Shown here one piece after another: positions 52,032 to 60,852 of a DNA stretch of 64,000 bases. Numbering within the stretch: the first letter of the stretch is position 1; each line of letters opens with the position of its first letter. Source of the stretch: Clostridia bacterium (GTDB lineage Bacteria; Bacillota; Clostridia; Oscillospirales; Acutalibacteraceae); assembly GCA_017379935.1 (NCBI GenBank), contig JAFNVC010000019.1:1-64000 (forward strand). Direction: 5' to 3'. A program made the position numbers and the translations under genes. A model generated the notes under the pieces. The model was given only the letters and a program-made list of their open reading frames with translations, was not told the origin of the DNA and made no database searches.

Positions 52032-52907
52032 ATGCTTATCTGCAATTCCTGCCCGAGAAAATGCAATATTGACCGAACGGAAAAAATCGGTGTCTGCGGT
52101 GTTCCGCCGGAGTATAAAATTGCCCGCGCCGCCCTCCATTTCTGGGAGGAGCCGTGTATCAGCGGAGACAGGGGAAGCGGAACTGTTTTCTTTTCGGGCT
52201 GCTCACTCAAATGTGTCTACTGTCAGAATTATGAAATCAGCAGGGAATGTAAGGGTAAGACTGTTACTGAGGAAAGGCTCATTGAAATTTTCAGGGAGCT
52301 TGAAGGTCAGGGTGCTCATAACATCAACCTCGTTAATCCTACCCACTATTCAATTCAGCTTTTTGAAACTCTTAAAAAATATAAACCCGGAGTGCCCGTC
52401 GTATGGAATACGGGCGGATATGACCTTGCCGAAACCCTGCAAAAGGGTGAGGGACTTGTCGATATTTATCTTACCGATATTAAATATTTAAGCGAAAAGG
52501 TGGCCGAAAAGTACAGCGGAGCCCGTAATTATTTTTCTGTCGCATCCGAGGCTGTGCTTGAAATGCAAAGGCAGGTAGGCGGAAACATTTTTGACAGTGA
52601 CGGAATAATGCAGAAGGGAATCATTATCCGACATCTTGTTCTGCCGGGTAATGTCAGCCAGGCGATAGGTGTTATGGATTGGGTTAAGGCTAATCTTCCC
52701 GGGGATACAATCATCAGTCTTATGAGCCAGTATACTCCGTGCGGTAAAGCTCAGGATTTTCCGACAATCAATCGCAGGCTTTCGGGGCGTGAATATGACC
52801 TCGTTCTTGATCACGCGGAAAAGCTCGGTCTCGAAAATGTCTTTGTTCAGGAGCTTGATTCCTCGACGACGGATTTTATACCGCAGTTTGATATGAGCGG
52901 GGTATAA
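52032..52907 (+). CDS. PflA-like radical-SAM protein
   Basis: A 291-residue radical-SAM enzyme. The cluster motif CSLKCVYCQN has C57, C61 and C64. An extra N-terminal cysteine cluster, CNSCPRKC with C22, could bind a second cluster or zinc. The layout fits the PflA/PflX-like activating group, but the glycyl-radical partner is not encoded nearby, so the target is unknown. AGAGGTGAC precedes the ATG. Confidence 0.86.
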   Translation: MLICNSCPRKCNIDRTEKIGVCGVPPEYKIARAALHFWEEPCISGDRGSGTVFFSGCSLKCVYCQNYEISRECKGKTVTEERLIEIFRELEGQGAHNINLVNPTHYSIQLFETLKKYKPGVPVVWNTGGYDLAETLQKGEGLVDIYLTDIKYLSEKVAEKYSGARNYFSVASEAVLEMQRQVGGNIFDSDGIMQKGIIIRHLVLPGNVSQAIGVMDWVKANLPGDTIISLMSQYTPCGKAQDFPTINRRLSGREYDLVLDHAEKLGLENVFVQELDSSTTDFIPQFDMSGV

Positions 52908-52913
52908 ATATAT

Positions 52914-52942
52914 TTGACTTTTAACAATATACATATTATAAT
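52914..52942 (+). promoter_or_regulatory. Promoter of the dockerin gene
   Basis: TTGACT (52914-52919), 17-bp spacer and TATAAT (52937-52942), 33 bp before the ATG. Confidence 0.78.
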
Positions 52943-52975
52943 ATTTAATCAGAGTTTAAAAGGAGGAAATAAACA

Positions 52976-53650
52976 ATGAAAATTATAAAAAGAACATTTT
53001 CGGTTCTGCTTGCATTCGTTATGATGCTCTCGCTTTTTGCAGTTAACGGCTCAGCCGCATCAATCAGAAAAATCGAAATTGTCGAGCTTCCCGACAAAAC
53101 TACATTTGTAAAGGGTACGGATTGGGACTACGGCTTCTGGCAGTATCCTGAGGGGGATGGCTACGGCAAGTTTGTCAAGAGTGAAGGTATTATCAGCTTT
53201 CTTCACCGCGGCGGCTACTTCTCGTATTATCAGGACAGAGGGATGCTCGATATGAACGGCCTCGTTGTCAAGGTTACCTACAGCGACGGTAAGACCAAAA
53301 ACATCGCTTATAAGGAAACCCTTCATTCCAACGGCGTGGTTGAGCAGAATATCTATGCTTCACCGAAGGGCGGCGAATATAAGCTCGGCGAAAACACAGT
53401 TGAGATTTATTTTCTTGAAAATTACAACGTCTATACCACATATAAAATCAATATAGTTGATGTAAAGAAGGGCGACGTTAACAGCGACGGAAAAATCAAC
53501 TCTACGGACGCACTTATAGTCCTCAACTATTCTGTTCAGAATTTAAAACTCAATGAACAGCAGAAGCTTGCTGCTGATATGAACGGTGACAGTAAGATCA
53601 ATTCGATCGATGCACTTAAAATTCTCCGCAAGAGTGTCGGAATTGAATAA
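52976..53650 (+). CDS. Secreted dockerin type I protein
   Basis: A 224-residue exported protein. After a signal peptide (about 1-28, NGSAA), residues about 30-160 form a beta-rich region of unknown function with aromatic surface residues (WDYGFWQYPEGDGYGKF). The C terminus is a dockerin with two EF-hand-like calcium repeats: GDVNSDGKINSTDALIVL (about 166-183) and ADMNGDSKINSIDALKIL (about 200-217). Dockerins attach proteins to cohesins in cellulosome-like assemblies. A possible cohesin-bearing surface protein is at 39437-40207. AAAGGAGG precedes the ATG. Confidence 0.9.
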   Translation: MKIIKRTFSVLLAFVMMLSLFAVNGSAASIRKIEIVELPDKTTFVKGTDWDYGFWQYPEGDGYGKFVKSEGIISFLHRGGYFSYYQDRGMLDMNGLVVKVTYSDGKTKNIAYKETLHSNGVVEQNIYASPKGGEYKLGENTVEIYFLENYNVYTTYKINIVDVKKGDVNSDGKINSTDALIVLNYSVQNLKLNEQQKLAADMNGDSKINSIDALKILRKSVGIE

Positions 53651-53660
53651 TATAAGCCTT

Positions 53661-53696
53661 AACAGTGAGTCAACCTCGGTTGGCTCACTGTTTTTT
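53661..53696 (+). terminator. Terminator after the dockerin gene
   Basis: A 15-bp stem with one G-U pair (53661-53675 with 53678-53692) is followed by a T run. Confidence 0.92.
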
Positions 53697-53708
53697 GCCC
53701 GAAAAGAA

Positions 53709-53737
53709 TTGACTGCGCTTTATTTCTGTTTTATAAT
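53709..53737 (+). promoter_or_regulatory. Promoter of the DUF362/radical-SAM pair
   Basis: TTGACT (53709-53714), 17-bp spacer and TATAAT (53732-53737), 70 bp before the DUF362 start. Confidence 0.7.
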
Positions 53738-53806
53738 TTCGTTAAGGAATATCAATAAGGAATATTTTTTTGATATATTGATTCGGAAATATAAAGGCGG
53801 GCTGTT

Positions 53807-54934
53807 ATGAATACCTTTGCGGTTTTAAAAACTGAAAATTATGATGACGAAACGCTGTACCGTGCAGTGAAAAAGCATTTTGAGATTCACAATATCAAGG
53901 ATGAAATTCCGCAGGGAGCCGGTGTGCTTCTTAAGCCTAATCTCGTCACGGATAAGGAGGCGGCGTTCTCCGTAACGACAAATCCGCGCTTTGTTTATGC
54001 CGTTGTGAGAAACCTTCGTGAAATCGGCGTTGAAAATATCTCTGTTGCCGACTGTCCCGGAGGGGCATTGCTGGTATTTTCACAGATTCAGGAGGTTTAC
54101 GAAAAAACGGGATATGCCTTCCTGTCTGATTCTGCTTACCTGAATACAGATTTCACGGGTGTTGACGTTACATCGCCCGACGGCTTTGTGAACAGAAAAT
54201 TCAATATTGTCAAGGCTGTTGCCGAGGCGGATTACATTATCAATCTTCCTAAATTCAAGACGCACAACCTTACGGGAATCACCGCAGGCGTGAAGAATCT
54301 TTTCGGTACGATTCCGGGACTGCAGAAGCCGGCATACCACGCGAAATATCCCGCTGTCAAGGATTTTTCAAATATGCTCGTTGAGCTTGCCGCAACCGTG
54401 AAGGCTGATTTTACCATCGTTGATGCGGTTGATATTATGGAGGGTAACGGTCCGACGAACGGTAAAAAGCGCTATCTCGGAGTTACCTTCTCGGGAAAGG
54501 ATGTCTTTACTCTTGACCGCTTTATCGTGCGGACTCTGGGTATACCCGAGGAAAATGTACCGACTATTACCGCATCTAAGGCGAAAGGCTTTGTTGCCGA
54601 AGAGTATCTGACAGCAGGCGATACGGATTTTGTTCCCGAAAAGCCGATTCTTCTCTCCGAGCTTACCCGTGCTGATACGGCAGGCGGCAAAATTGCCGCA
54701 AGAATCAGTACGCTTATCGATAAAGTCACCGATGCTGTTTTTATGCAGTATCCGCAGATGAACGAGAAGTGCATCATCTGCAAAAAATGTATCGTTACCT
54801 GTCCGCAGAAGGCACTTAAAATCAGCGATAAACGAGTTGTACTTGACCGAAAGAAATGTATCGGCTGTATGTGCTGTGACGAGGTATGTCCGAACGGCGC
54901 AGTTGATATCAGAAAGAAATTGAAAACGAGATGA
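53807..54934 (+). CDS. DUF362 protein with C-terminal 4Fe-4S ferredoxin domain
   Basis: A 375-residue protein. The DUF362 domain (about 1-300) has the conserved LLKPNLVTDKEAAFSVTTNPRFV and FKTHNLTGITAGVKNLFGTIPG stretches. Two ferredoxin clusters follow: CIICKKCIVTCP (about 323-334) and CIGCMCCDEVCP (about 350-361). The family's biochemical role is unsettled; Fe-S electron transfer is likely. The next gene, a B12-binding radical-SAM protein, starts 4 nt after its stop, which suggests a shared pathway. Confidence 0.87.
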   Translation: MNTFAVLKTENYDDETLYRAVKKHFEIHNIKDEIPQGAGVLLKPNLVTDKEAAFSVTTNPRFVYAVVRNLREIGVENISVADCPGGALLVFSQIQEVYEKTGYAFLSDSAYLNTDFTGVDVTSPDGFVNRKFNIVKAVAEADYIINLPKFKTHNLTGITAGVKNLFGTIPGLQKPAYHAKYPAVKDFSNMLVELAATVKADFTIVDAVDIMEGNGPTNGKKRYLGVTFSGKDVFTLDRFIVRTLGIPEENVPTITASKAKGFVAEEYLTAGDTDFVPEKPILLSELTRADTAGGKIAARISTLIDKVTDAVFMQYPQMNEKCIICKKCIVTCPQKALKISDKRVVLDRKKCIGCMCCDEVCPNGAVDIRKKLKTR

Positions 54935-54938
54935 TTTT

Positions 54939-56423
54939 ATGAAAATTCTCTTTGTTCAGCCGTCAGCGGGATTTCTTATGAGAGGAACAACATATCCCGT
55001 CTGCCGCAGTATAATGGTAACCGCATCATATATGAAAGCTCTCGGTAATGATGTGCTTGTTTTTGACCGCTGTATTGACTTCCGCGGTGCTCAAAAGGTT
55101 ATAGATGATTTTCGTCCCGATGCGGCAATGCTTTATATTCCGCCGACTGCCTCCGTCAAGGATGCGATTGAGGTTTCCGCGATTGCAAAGGAAAGCGGAG
55201 CAGTTGTTATCTGGGGTGAGGTTGTTGCCGCCGCATTTGCAGAGCAGATTGTCGGCGGTGGCTACGCTGACTTTGTGCTTACGGGCGAAACGGAATCAAA
55301 GCTTAAAAGGCTTCTGGAGGAATATTTTTCCGATAAAAACTATTCTGCCGTCAACGGTCTGACTTATCTTGAAAACGGAAAGGCGGTTTCAACGCCTAAT
55401 GTCAACGATTCTCAGCTTGACTCATTGCCGGAAATTGACTGGGACCTGATTGATGTCAGAAAGTGCTTCCGACAGTTTCCGCACTGCAAGCGTATGCTTT
55501 ATATGTATACCTCGCGCGGCTGTCCCTTCAAATGCACCTACTGCTACAACACGATGTTCTACAATTCACAGCACAGGAAGCGTCCGCTTCATTATGTACT
55601 GAAGGAGATTAAGTATCTCGAGGAAAAATACGGGCTTGACGGCGTTAATTTCTCCGACGAGCTTCTTTTCCTGACGGACGAAGAGGTTGAAGAAATCCGC
55701 GCCTTCCGTGAAAAAAATAACCTTAAATTCTTCTGGGGTGCGGAAACACGCGCCGATACATATAAGGATATCGGAAAGCTCCGCAGAATGTATGCTGCAG
55801 GATGCCGATGGCTGATGCTCGGACTCGAAACGGGCAGCTCCGCAACACGTGAAAAAATCGGCAAGCCCATGGATCACTCGCTCATCCGCCGTTTTGTCGA
55901 TATGTGTACCGAGGTCGGCATTACAACCTTCGGCTCATTTATCATCGGCTTTCATAACGAGACTCCCGATCAGCTTCGTGAGACAGTCAGCTTTGCGCAG
56001 AGCCTCAATGTGGATGCATTCCTGTTTAATTATTATGTTGTAATCCCGAAAACTCCTATGGGGAACGATGTTGTAAGAGATAACAAGCTCGACCTTGATG
56101 AAATTTTCCTGCAGTCCAGAGCATCGTCTCAGATTCAGAGTCTTTCGAAAAACTATTCGCTTATTCCTGACCTCGATTTACTTGTTGTCAAGAGCTGCTT
56201 TGATTGGATGACCTTCACACGAAGGAAAAAGGAAGCGTCGCAGAAAAATATGTTTTTCAATAAGGCGCTTGATGTGCTTGCTCACTTTGCCGAGGGCGGA
56301 ATCCGCAACGCGTTTTCCAACGTCTTTGATGCGGGTAAAACCTTCCTGACAGTTGTGTTTTATTCCCACGCCTTTCCTGAGATAAAGAAGAAGTACGGCA
56401 TCCGAAACGTCAACAAAAAATAA
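54939..56423 (+). CDS. B12-binding-domain radical-SAM protein
   Basis: A 494-residue enzyme. The N-terminal B12-binding-type Rossmann domain (about 1-140: FVQPSAGFLMRGTTYPV...) is followed by a radical-SAM core with SRGCPFKCTYCYN (C-x3-C-x2-C, about 190-202) and the later TRADTYKDIGKLRRMYAAGCRWLMLGLETGS region. Such proteins do methylations or other B12-dependent radical chemistry; the substrate is not readable. It is tightly coupled to the DUF362 gene, and a terminator follows. Confidence 0.88.
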   Translation: MKILFVQPSAGFLMRGTTYPVCRSIMVTASYMKALGNDVLVFDRCIDFRGAQKVIDDFRPDAAMLYIPPTASVKDAIEVSAIAKESGAVVIWGEVVAAAFAEQIVGGGYADFVLTGETESKLKRLLEEYFSDKNYSAVNGLTYLENGKAVSTPNVNDSQLDSLPEIDWDLIDVRKCFRQFPHCKRMLYMYTSRGCPFKCTYCYNTMFYNSQHRKRPLHYVLKEIKYLEEKYGLDGVNFSDELLFLTDEEVEEIRAFREKNNLKFFWGAETRADTYKDIGKLRRMYAAGCRWLMLGLETGSSATREKIGKPMDHSLIRRFVDMCTEVGITTFGSFIIGFHNETPDQLRETVSFAQSLNVDAFLFNYYVVIPKTPMGNDVVRDNKLDLDEIFLQSRASSQIQSLSKNYSLIPDLDLLVVKSCFDWMTFTRRKKEASQKNMFFNKALDVLAHFAEGGIRNAFSNVFDAGKTFLTVVFYSHAFPEIKKKYGIRNVNKK

Positions 56424-56425
56424 AA

Positions 56426-56465
56426 TCAGCGTGCTTTACGGTTTGTAAAGCACGCTGTATTTGTT
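56426..56465. terminator. Terminator between the radical-SAM and GtaA-like genes
   Basis: A 13-bp stem (56427-56439 with 56445-56457) is flanked by A- and T-rich tails and separates convergent genes. Confidence 0.85.
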
Positions 56466-58324
56466 TAATCTAACATCAGTCTGATGAAAAGTCCACCCTG
56501 AACGGTACGGTGACGGAAGCCAACCATTTCCGACGTGTCCGTGTAGTACCAGTCGGTCATCGGTACTCTTGTACGCATTGTGTTATATGCCTGCCATAAA
56601 AGCTCCGTGAAGAATTCAAAATCTTCCTTCTTGTCTGCAAGGCATGCAACCCAGAGAAGCCAGTCGGACTTTGTATACTTTTCTCTCGAATCAAGAGGTA
56701 CACCGTAGGGGAGTGCCTCTTTTTTGTATCTCTCGATTTCGTTTTTATAGAATTTTTCGGGAAAAAGACCTGTTTTCCAGATTTTGTCCCAGACTGAATT
56801 GTACTTAAGGCTGAACGTACCCTCGCGGTCATAAGCGAGACGGTAGCTGCCGTCGGGATTTTCGGCGTTCAAAATGAATGCATCTGCATATTCCCTTGCA
56901 ACTGCAAAAAGCTGTTCACCCTCATCCCTTTTGCCGAGCTTTTCGAGGATATCCGCAAAGCCTGCCATACCCATAATTGCCTTTAAAGAAAGGTTGCAGT
57001 TGTGCGCGAGATGTCCCGCAAAGTCGTCTGTGCAAAGCTGATGCTCGGGATCCTTGCCGTATTTTACAAGGTACTTGCTCCACTTTTCGAGAAGCGCGAA
57101 GTTTTCCCTTGCGAAGGAATAATCACCGTCAGCCTTGCAGATAGCGGAAACAAGGATAATCATATTTCCGCATTCTTCAACGGGCATCTGCCATTTCAGC
57201 TCGTTGTTGCCGTAAACCTGACCGTTGACGAGCGGATACTGTCCGACGTCGTGCGGTGCAAAATCATATTTCCACTCATCCGTACCTGCATAGCGGAAAA
57301 TCGGTCTGAGCATACCCTTGAGAAGCTCCGTGTTGTAAAGAAGATACATCGGTGCGCTCGGGTATGTAACGTCAACCGTTGCCGCGCATCCGTTTGAGAA
57401 GCATTCCTTTGAAATGTAAAGGTTGTTGCCGTCCTTATCAACAACGAGCTTGTGCGCCGCCATAACCTGACGGTAGGCGAGAGTCAGCAGCTCTGCATAT
57501 TTTTCTCCGCCCTTTGCTGTCGCATCCGCAATCAGCTTATCAGAGAAGGCGTTGCATTTTGCAAGAAGACTGTCGTATTCGTCATATGCCTCTTTTATTG
57601 CCTCAACGATTGTCTTACCGTCTTTCTTCCAGTATGCCTTGAGCTTTTCGCCGAAGTAAACCATACTGTCGATATCGTCGTAAGCGAGAAGGAAAAGTGC
57701 TTCGTCTGCGATTTCCTTTTCGCAGTAGCTGCAGTAAAGCCCCTCGGTAACCTCGTTGCCTGTTTTTGCCTGACCGTCAACCGCAAGGTAGCAGTAGCCC
57801 CAGTCAATACGCACATCATCGCCGCTTCTCCAGAGAACCTTCTGGTCACCGCTGCCGATTTTAACGCAGGAAAGACCGTCGATGTCAACGTTTTCTGACC
57901 AGGCTCTGCCTTCGCCCGTCTTGTTGAGTACAAGCTCCTCGCTGACGGAAAGCTTTACAATGACCCTGTGCTCGTTGCCGTCAATGCTCTCGTATGAAAC
58001 CTTGAGGTAAGAAACGGGACGTGAAGCGTAGTATAAATCCGTCACAAGCATAGGCGATGTGAATCTTGCAGTAAGGCGTATACCTGCCTTTTCAAGGATA
58101 ACTGTTGTTGAGAAGGTGTCCGCATCAACCGAAATAACGTCCATAGCCTCGTTGTCGTCATCTCCGAGGAAGCGATAAGCCTTGCCGTCCACAAAGGCTG
58201 TGCCGAAAATATTATTTTCAGACGCAGTCCAATGCTCGGTCGGCTTTTTGTTTATATCCGATGTCCATACCGAAAAATACGGATCAACCGTAAAAAGGGG
58301 GATGGACGGCATTCTCATTTTCAT
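56465..58324 (-). CDS. GtaA-like (glutaminase-related) DUF4965-type protein
   Basis: A 619-residue protein. The ATG at 58324 is chosen because GAGG lies 9 nt upstream; the TTG at 58339 overlaps the apgM stop. The opening RMPSIPLFTVDPYFSVWTSDINKKPTEHWTA is the signature of the DUF4964/GtaA family, and the helical toroid end has DFAGHLAHNCNLSLKAIMGMAGFADILEKLG and TDWYYTDTSEMVGFRHRTVQGGLF. In other organisms members are annotated as glutaminases, but many bacterial homologues are probably glycoside hydrolase-like; there is no signal peptide. It is the last gene of the T-box operon. Confidence 0.82.
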   Translation of the reverse strand: MKMRMPSIPLFTVDPYFSVWTSDINKKPTEHWTASENNIFGTAFVDGKAYRFLGDDDNEAMDVISVDADTFSTTVILEKAGIRLTARFTSPMLVTDLYYASRPVSYLKVSYESIDGNEHRVIVKLSVSEELVLNKTGEGRAWSENVDIDGLSCVKIGSGDQKVLWRSGDDVRIDWGYCYLAVDGQAKTGNEVTEGLYCSYCEKEIADEALFLLAYDDIDSMVYFGEKLKAYWKKDGKTIVEAIKEAYDEYDSLLAKCNAFSDKLIADATAKGGEKYAELLTLAYRQVMAAHKLVVDKDGNNLYISKECFSNGCAATVDVTYPSAPMYLLYNTELLKGMLRPIFRYAGTDEWKYDFAPHDVGQYPLVNGQVYGNNELKWQMPVEECGNMIILVSAICKADGDYSFARENFALLEKWSKYLVKYGKDPEHQLCTDDFAGHLAHNCNLSLKAIMGMAGFADILEKLGKRDEGEQLFAVAREYADAFILNAENPDGSYRLAYDREGTFSLKYNSVWDKIWKTGLFPEKFYKNEIERYKKEALPYGVPLDSREKYTKSDWLLWVACLADKKEDFEFFTELLWQAYNTMRTRVPMTDWYYTDTSEMVGFRHRTVQGGLFIRLMLD

Positions 58325-58328
58325 AAAA

Positions 58329-59543
58329 TCATTCCTCAATAAATTTCTTCATCATTGACGGACCGAAATCAACGTAAATGCCCGTTGCCTTTGCTGTTTC
58401 CTCGTTGATTGAGTCAACGCCGCTGTCCTTTTCTGCAGATTTCTTATAAATCATATAGGGGACAGGGTCGCTTGCGTGAGTTTTTGTAACGATAGGTGTC
58501 GGATGGTCGGGGAGAATCATAATCTTATAATCCTCGCCGATTTCCTCAAGACCTTTAAGAATAATCGGAAGCACCTTTTCGTCAATAAGCTCAATTGCAC
58601 GAACCTTGTTTTCAGGCTCGTTTCTGTGACCGCACTCATCGGGAGCCTCGATGTGAACGTAAACGAGGTCAGCGCCGTTCTTAAGCTCATCAATCGCGGC
58701 ATTTGCCTTGCCCTCGAAGTTTGTGTCGATATAACCTGTTGCGCCCTCAACCTCGGGAGTGTTCATACCCGCCGCAATGCCGATGCCCTTAAGAAGGTCA
58801 ACTGCGGAGATAACGGAGCCCTTGATGCCGTAAAGGTCCGTGAAGAGGGGAAGGATAGGCTTTTTGCCCTCACCCCAGAGCCAGATTGAATTAGCGGGAC
58901 GCTTGCCCTCTGCAATTCTTCTCTTGTTTACGGGATGATCCTTGAGAAGGTCGTAGCTTTTTTTCATAAGAGCCACAAGCTTTTCTGCCGTCGGAGCCGT
59001 TGAAAGATACGGGCCGACAACTCTGTCGGAAATGTCGTGCGGAGGTGTCATATTGCCGAGCTCGACAGTACCGCCATGGTGGATGAGACAGTGACGGTAG
59101 CTTACACCGTTGTAGAATGCAAATTCATCGTCACCGAATGCTTCCTGAACAGTCTTGATGATTTCAGCCGCATCTGCGCTCGAGATATCGCCTGCTGAAT
59201 AGTCAATCATCGTCTTATCCGCGTAATTTTCCTCGTCGGAAAGTGTAACAAGGTTGCAGCGAAGAGCAATATCGTCATCAGCCATTTTCACGCCGATGCT
59301 TACAGCCTCTAGCGGAGAGCGTCCTGTGTAATATTTCATCGGGTCGTAGCCCATAACGCTTAAATTTGCAACGTCACTGCCGGGCTTGAGACCCTCTGCG
59401 ACAGTGCGTACAAGACCAACCTCACCCTTCTGTGCAAGTCGGTCAAAATTCGGCTTATTTGCCATCATCATCGGCGTTTTGCCGTCAAATGCGGGAACGG
59501 GATAATCCGCCATTCCGTCATATAAAATTACTGCATATTTCAT
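58329..59543 (-). CDS. apgM: Cofactor-independent phosphoglycerate mutase (ApgM type)
   Basis: A 404-residue metal-dependent enzyme interconverting 3- and 2-phosphoglycerate. The archaeal-type start MKYAVILYDGMADYPVPAFDGKTPMMMANKPNFDRLA is clear. The GSDVANLSVMGYDP stretch holds the active-site Ser, and the C terminus has the metal ligands in HIEAPDECGHRNEPENK and ILPDHPTPIVTKTHASDPVP. It is close behind the TIM-barrel gene (16 nt) and overlaps the GtaA-like gene region. The role relative to a standard GpmI cannot be told here. Confidence 0.92.
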   Translation of the reverse strand: MKYAVILYDGMADYPVPAFDGKTPMMMANKPNFDRLAQKGEVGLVRTVAEGLKPGSDVANLSVMGYDPMKYYTGRSPLEAVSIGVKMADDDIALRCNLVTLSDEENYADKTMIDYSAGDISSADAAEIIKTVQEAFGDDEFAFYNGVSYRHCLIHHGGTVELGNMTPPHDISDRVVGPYLSTAPTAEKLVALMKKSYDLLKDHPVNKRRIAEGKRPANSIWLWGEGKKPILPLFTDLYGIKGSVISAVDLLKGIGIAAGMNTPEVEGATGYIDTNFEGKANAAIDELKNGADLVYVHIEAPDECGHRNEPENKVRAIELIDEKVLPIILKGLEEIGEDYKIMILPDHPTPIVTKTHASDPVPYMIYKKSAEKDSGVDSINEETAKATGIYVDFGPSMMKKFIEE

Positions 59544-59559
59544 AGATAATCACTCCGGA

Positions 59560-60354
59560 TTAAAGATTTTTAAAGCAAGCAAGACTTTCCTTTATGCATT
59601 CTGAAAAGTCCTTGCCCTCGGGTACACGAGCCTCAAAGCTGATGCGTCCCTCACGCTTGTCATAGCCGATTTCGCGTAGAATGTCAGTTATAACGCTGTA
59701 ATCCTCACCGTCATCAGGTGCAGGATACAGACGCCCGTTCACAACGCTTGCAACGTGTACGTGTACAATTTTATCGCCTGCTTTTCTGATGGAATCAAGG
59801 CTGTCGTGATTGTTGCCGAAGTGGTAGAAATCAACGAGAATTTTTATCCACTCACTGCCGACTGCATCAACAACCTTGAGCGATTCATCAATCGTGTTGA
59901 GGATATTGCTTTCGCCGTATGAAAGATTTTCGAGTGCACATACAATATTGTATTTTTCACACACGGGAGCAACGTGATCCCTGAGAAAAACAACAAGTCT
60001 GTCGAAGGCATCTTCATAGGTGACACCCTCGGGAAAGTTTCTTGCGCCCGATGAGCCCATAACAACGATTTCAAGACCGAGACGTGCCGCCTTGGAGTAT
60101 GCTCGTTCAAGATATTCGTCAATAGCGTCATAATCGGGGTTGTCAACCGTGATTTTATATTCACCCGGAATCATACAGTTTGCCGCAACGTACGAATAGC
60201 CGTTTTCCTTTGCTTCGGCGATGAATCTGTCAATATCCTCATCAGAGGCTTTTGCAATACTGCTCATATTCAATTCGTGGAAATCGGCGCCGTTACTTTT
60301 GATTATATGTGAATCGCCGAAATCCCGTGTGAATCCGAAACGGAAATCTGACAT
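59560..60354 (-). CDS. Sugar phosphate isomerase/epimerase-like TIM-barrel protein
   Basis: A 264-residue xylose-isomerase-like barrel. The ATG at 60354 is chosen because AGGAGG lies 9 nt upstream; a longer frame would run into the YbaK-like gene. Metal-site motifs are IVVMGSSGARNFP (about 86-98), ENLSYGES (Glu ligand, about 145), VDFYHFGNN and VHVASVVNGRLYP. The natural substrate is unknown; it may be a keto-sugar or inositol-like compound. Confidence 0.85.
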   Translation of the reverse strand: MSDFRFGFTRDFGDSHIIKSNGADFHELNMSSIAKASDEDIDRFIAEAKENGYSYVAANCMIPGEYKITVDNPDYDAIDEYLERAYSKAARLGLEIVVMGSSGARNFPEGVTYEDAFDRLVVFLRDHVAPVCEKYNIVCALENLSYGESNILNTIDESLKVVDAVGSEWIKILVDFYHFGNNHDSLDSIRKAGDKIVHVHVASVVNGRLYPAPDDGEDYSVITDILREIGYDKREGRISFEARVPEGKDFSECIKESLACFKNL

Positions 60355-60355
60355 T

Positions 60356-60838
60356 TTATTCAACCTCCTGCCAATCCTTGCATACATCAACCCAGCCGAC
60401 GTAGTTCTGTGCATACTTTTCAAGCTCGTCGGGCGTCAGCTCGATTGCGGAATTTGAACTGCCGACAGCGGGGAAAACGGTATCGAATCTTTTCAGAGAT
60501 TCGTCAAGATACGTTTTAACGCCTTCCTTGATGCCAAACGGGCAGACACCGCCGATTGCGTGGCCGATAAGCTCAGTTACCTCGTCGGGTGTAAGCATCT
60601 TTGCCTTTGCGGAGAATGTTGCTTTATATTTTTTGTTATCAATTTTTGCATCGCCTGCAGCGAGGATGAGAATTGCATCCTCGCCGATTTTAAACGAAAG
60701 TGTTTTTGCAATTCTCTTGCCCTCAACGCCGACAGCCTGAGCCGCAAGCTCGACCGTTGCACTCGAAACGTCAAATTCGAGCACCCTGCCTTCAAGACCG
60801 AATTGCTTTAAATATTCCTTACCTGCCTGAATAGACAT
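60356..60838 (-). CDS. YbaK-fold tRNA-editing-like protein (second copy)
   Basis: A 160-residue protein of the YbaK/ProX editing fold: EFDVSSATVELAAQAVGVEGKRIAKTLSFKIG and IGHAIGGVCPFGIKEGVKTYLDESLKRFD. It differs from the ybaK product at 49647 and lacks its HGGCSPIG core. It starts 14 nt after the thrS stop and is in the same T-box operon, so it may help edit threonyl- or another mischarged tRNA (inference). Confidence 0.82.
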   Translation of the reverse strand: MSIQAGKEYLKQFGLEGRVLEFDVSSATVELAAQAVGVEGKRIAKTLSFKIGEDAILILAAGDAKIDNKKYKATFSAKAKMLTPDEVTELIGHAIGGVCPFGIKEGVKTYLDESLKRFDTVFPAVGSSNSAIELTPDELEKYAQNYVGWVDVCKDWQEVE

Positions 60839-60852
60839 TTGTATTCCCTCGC

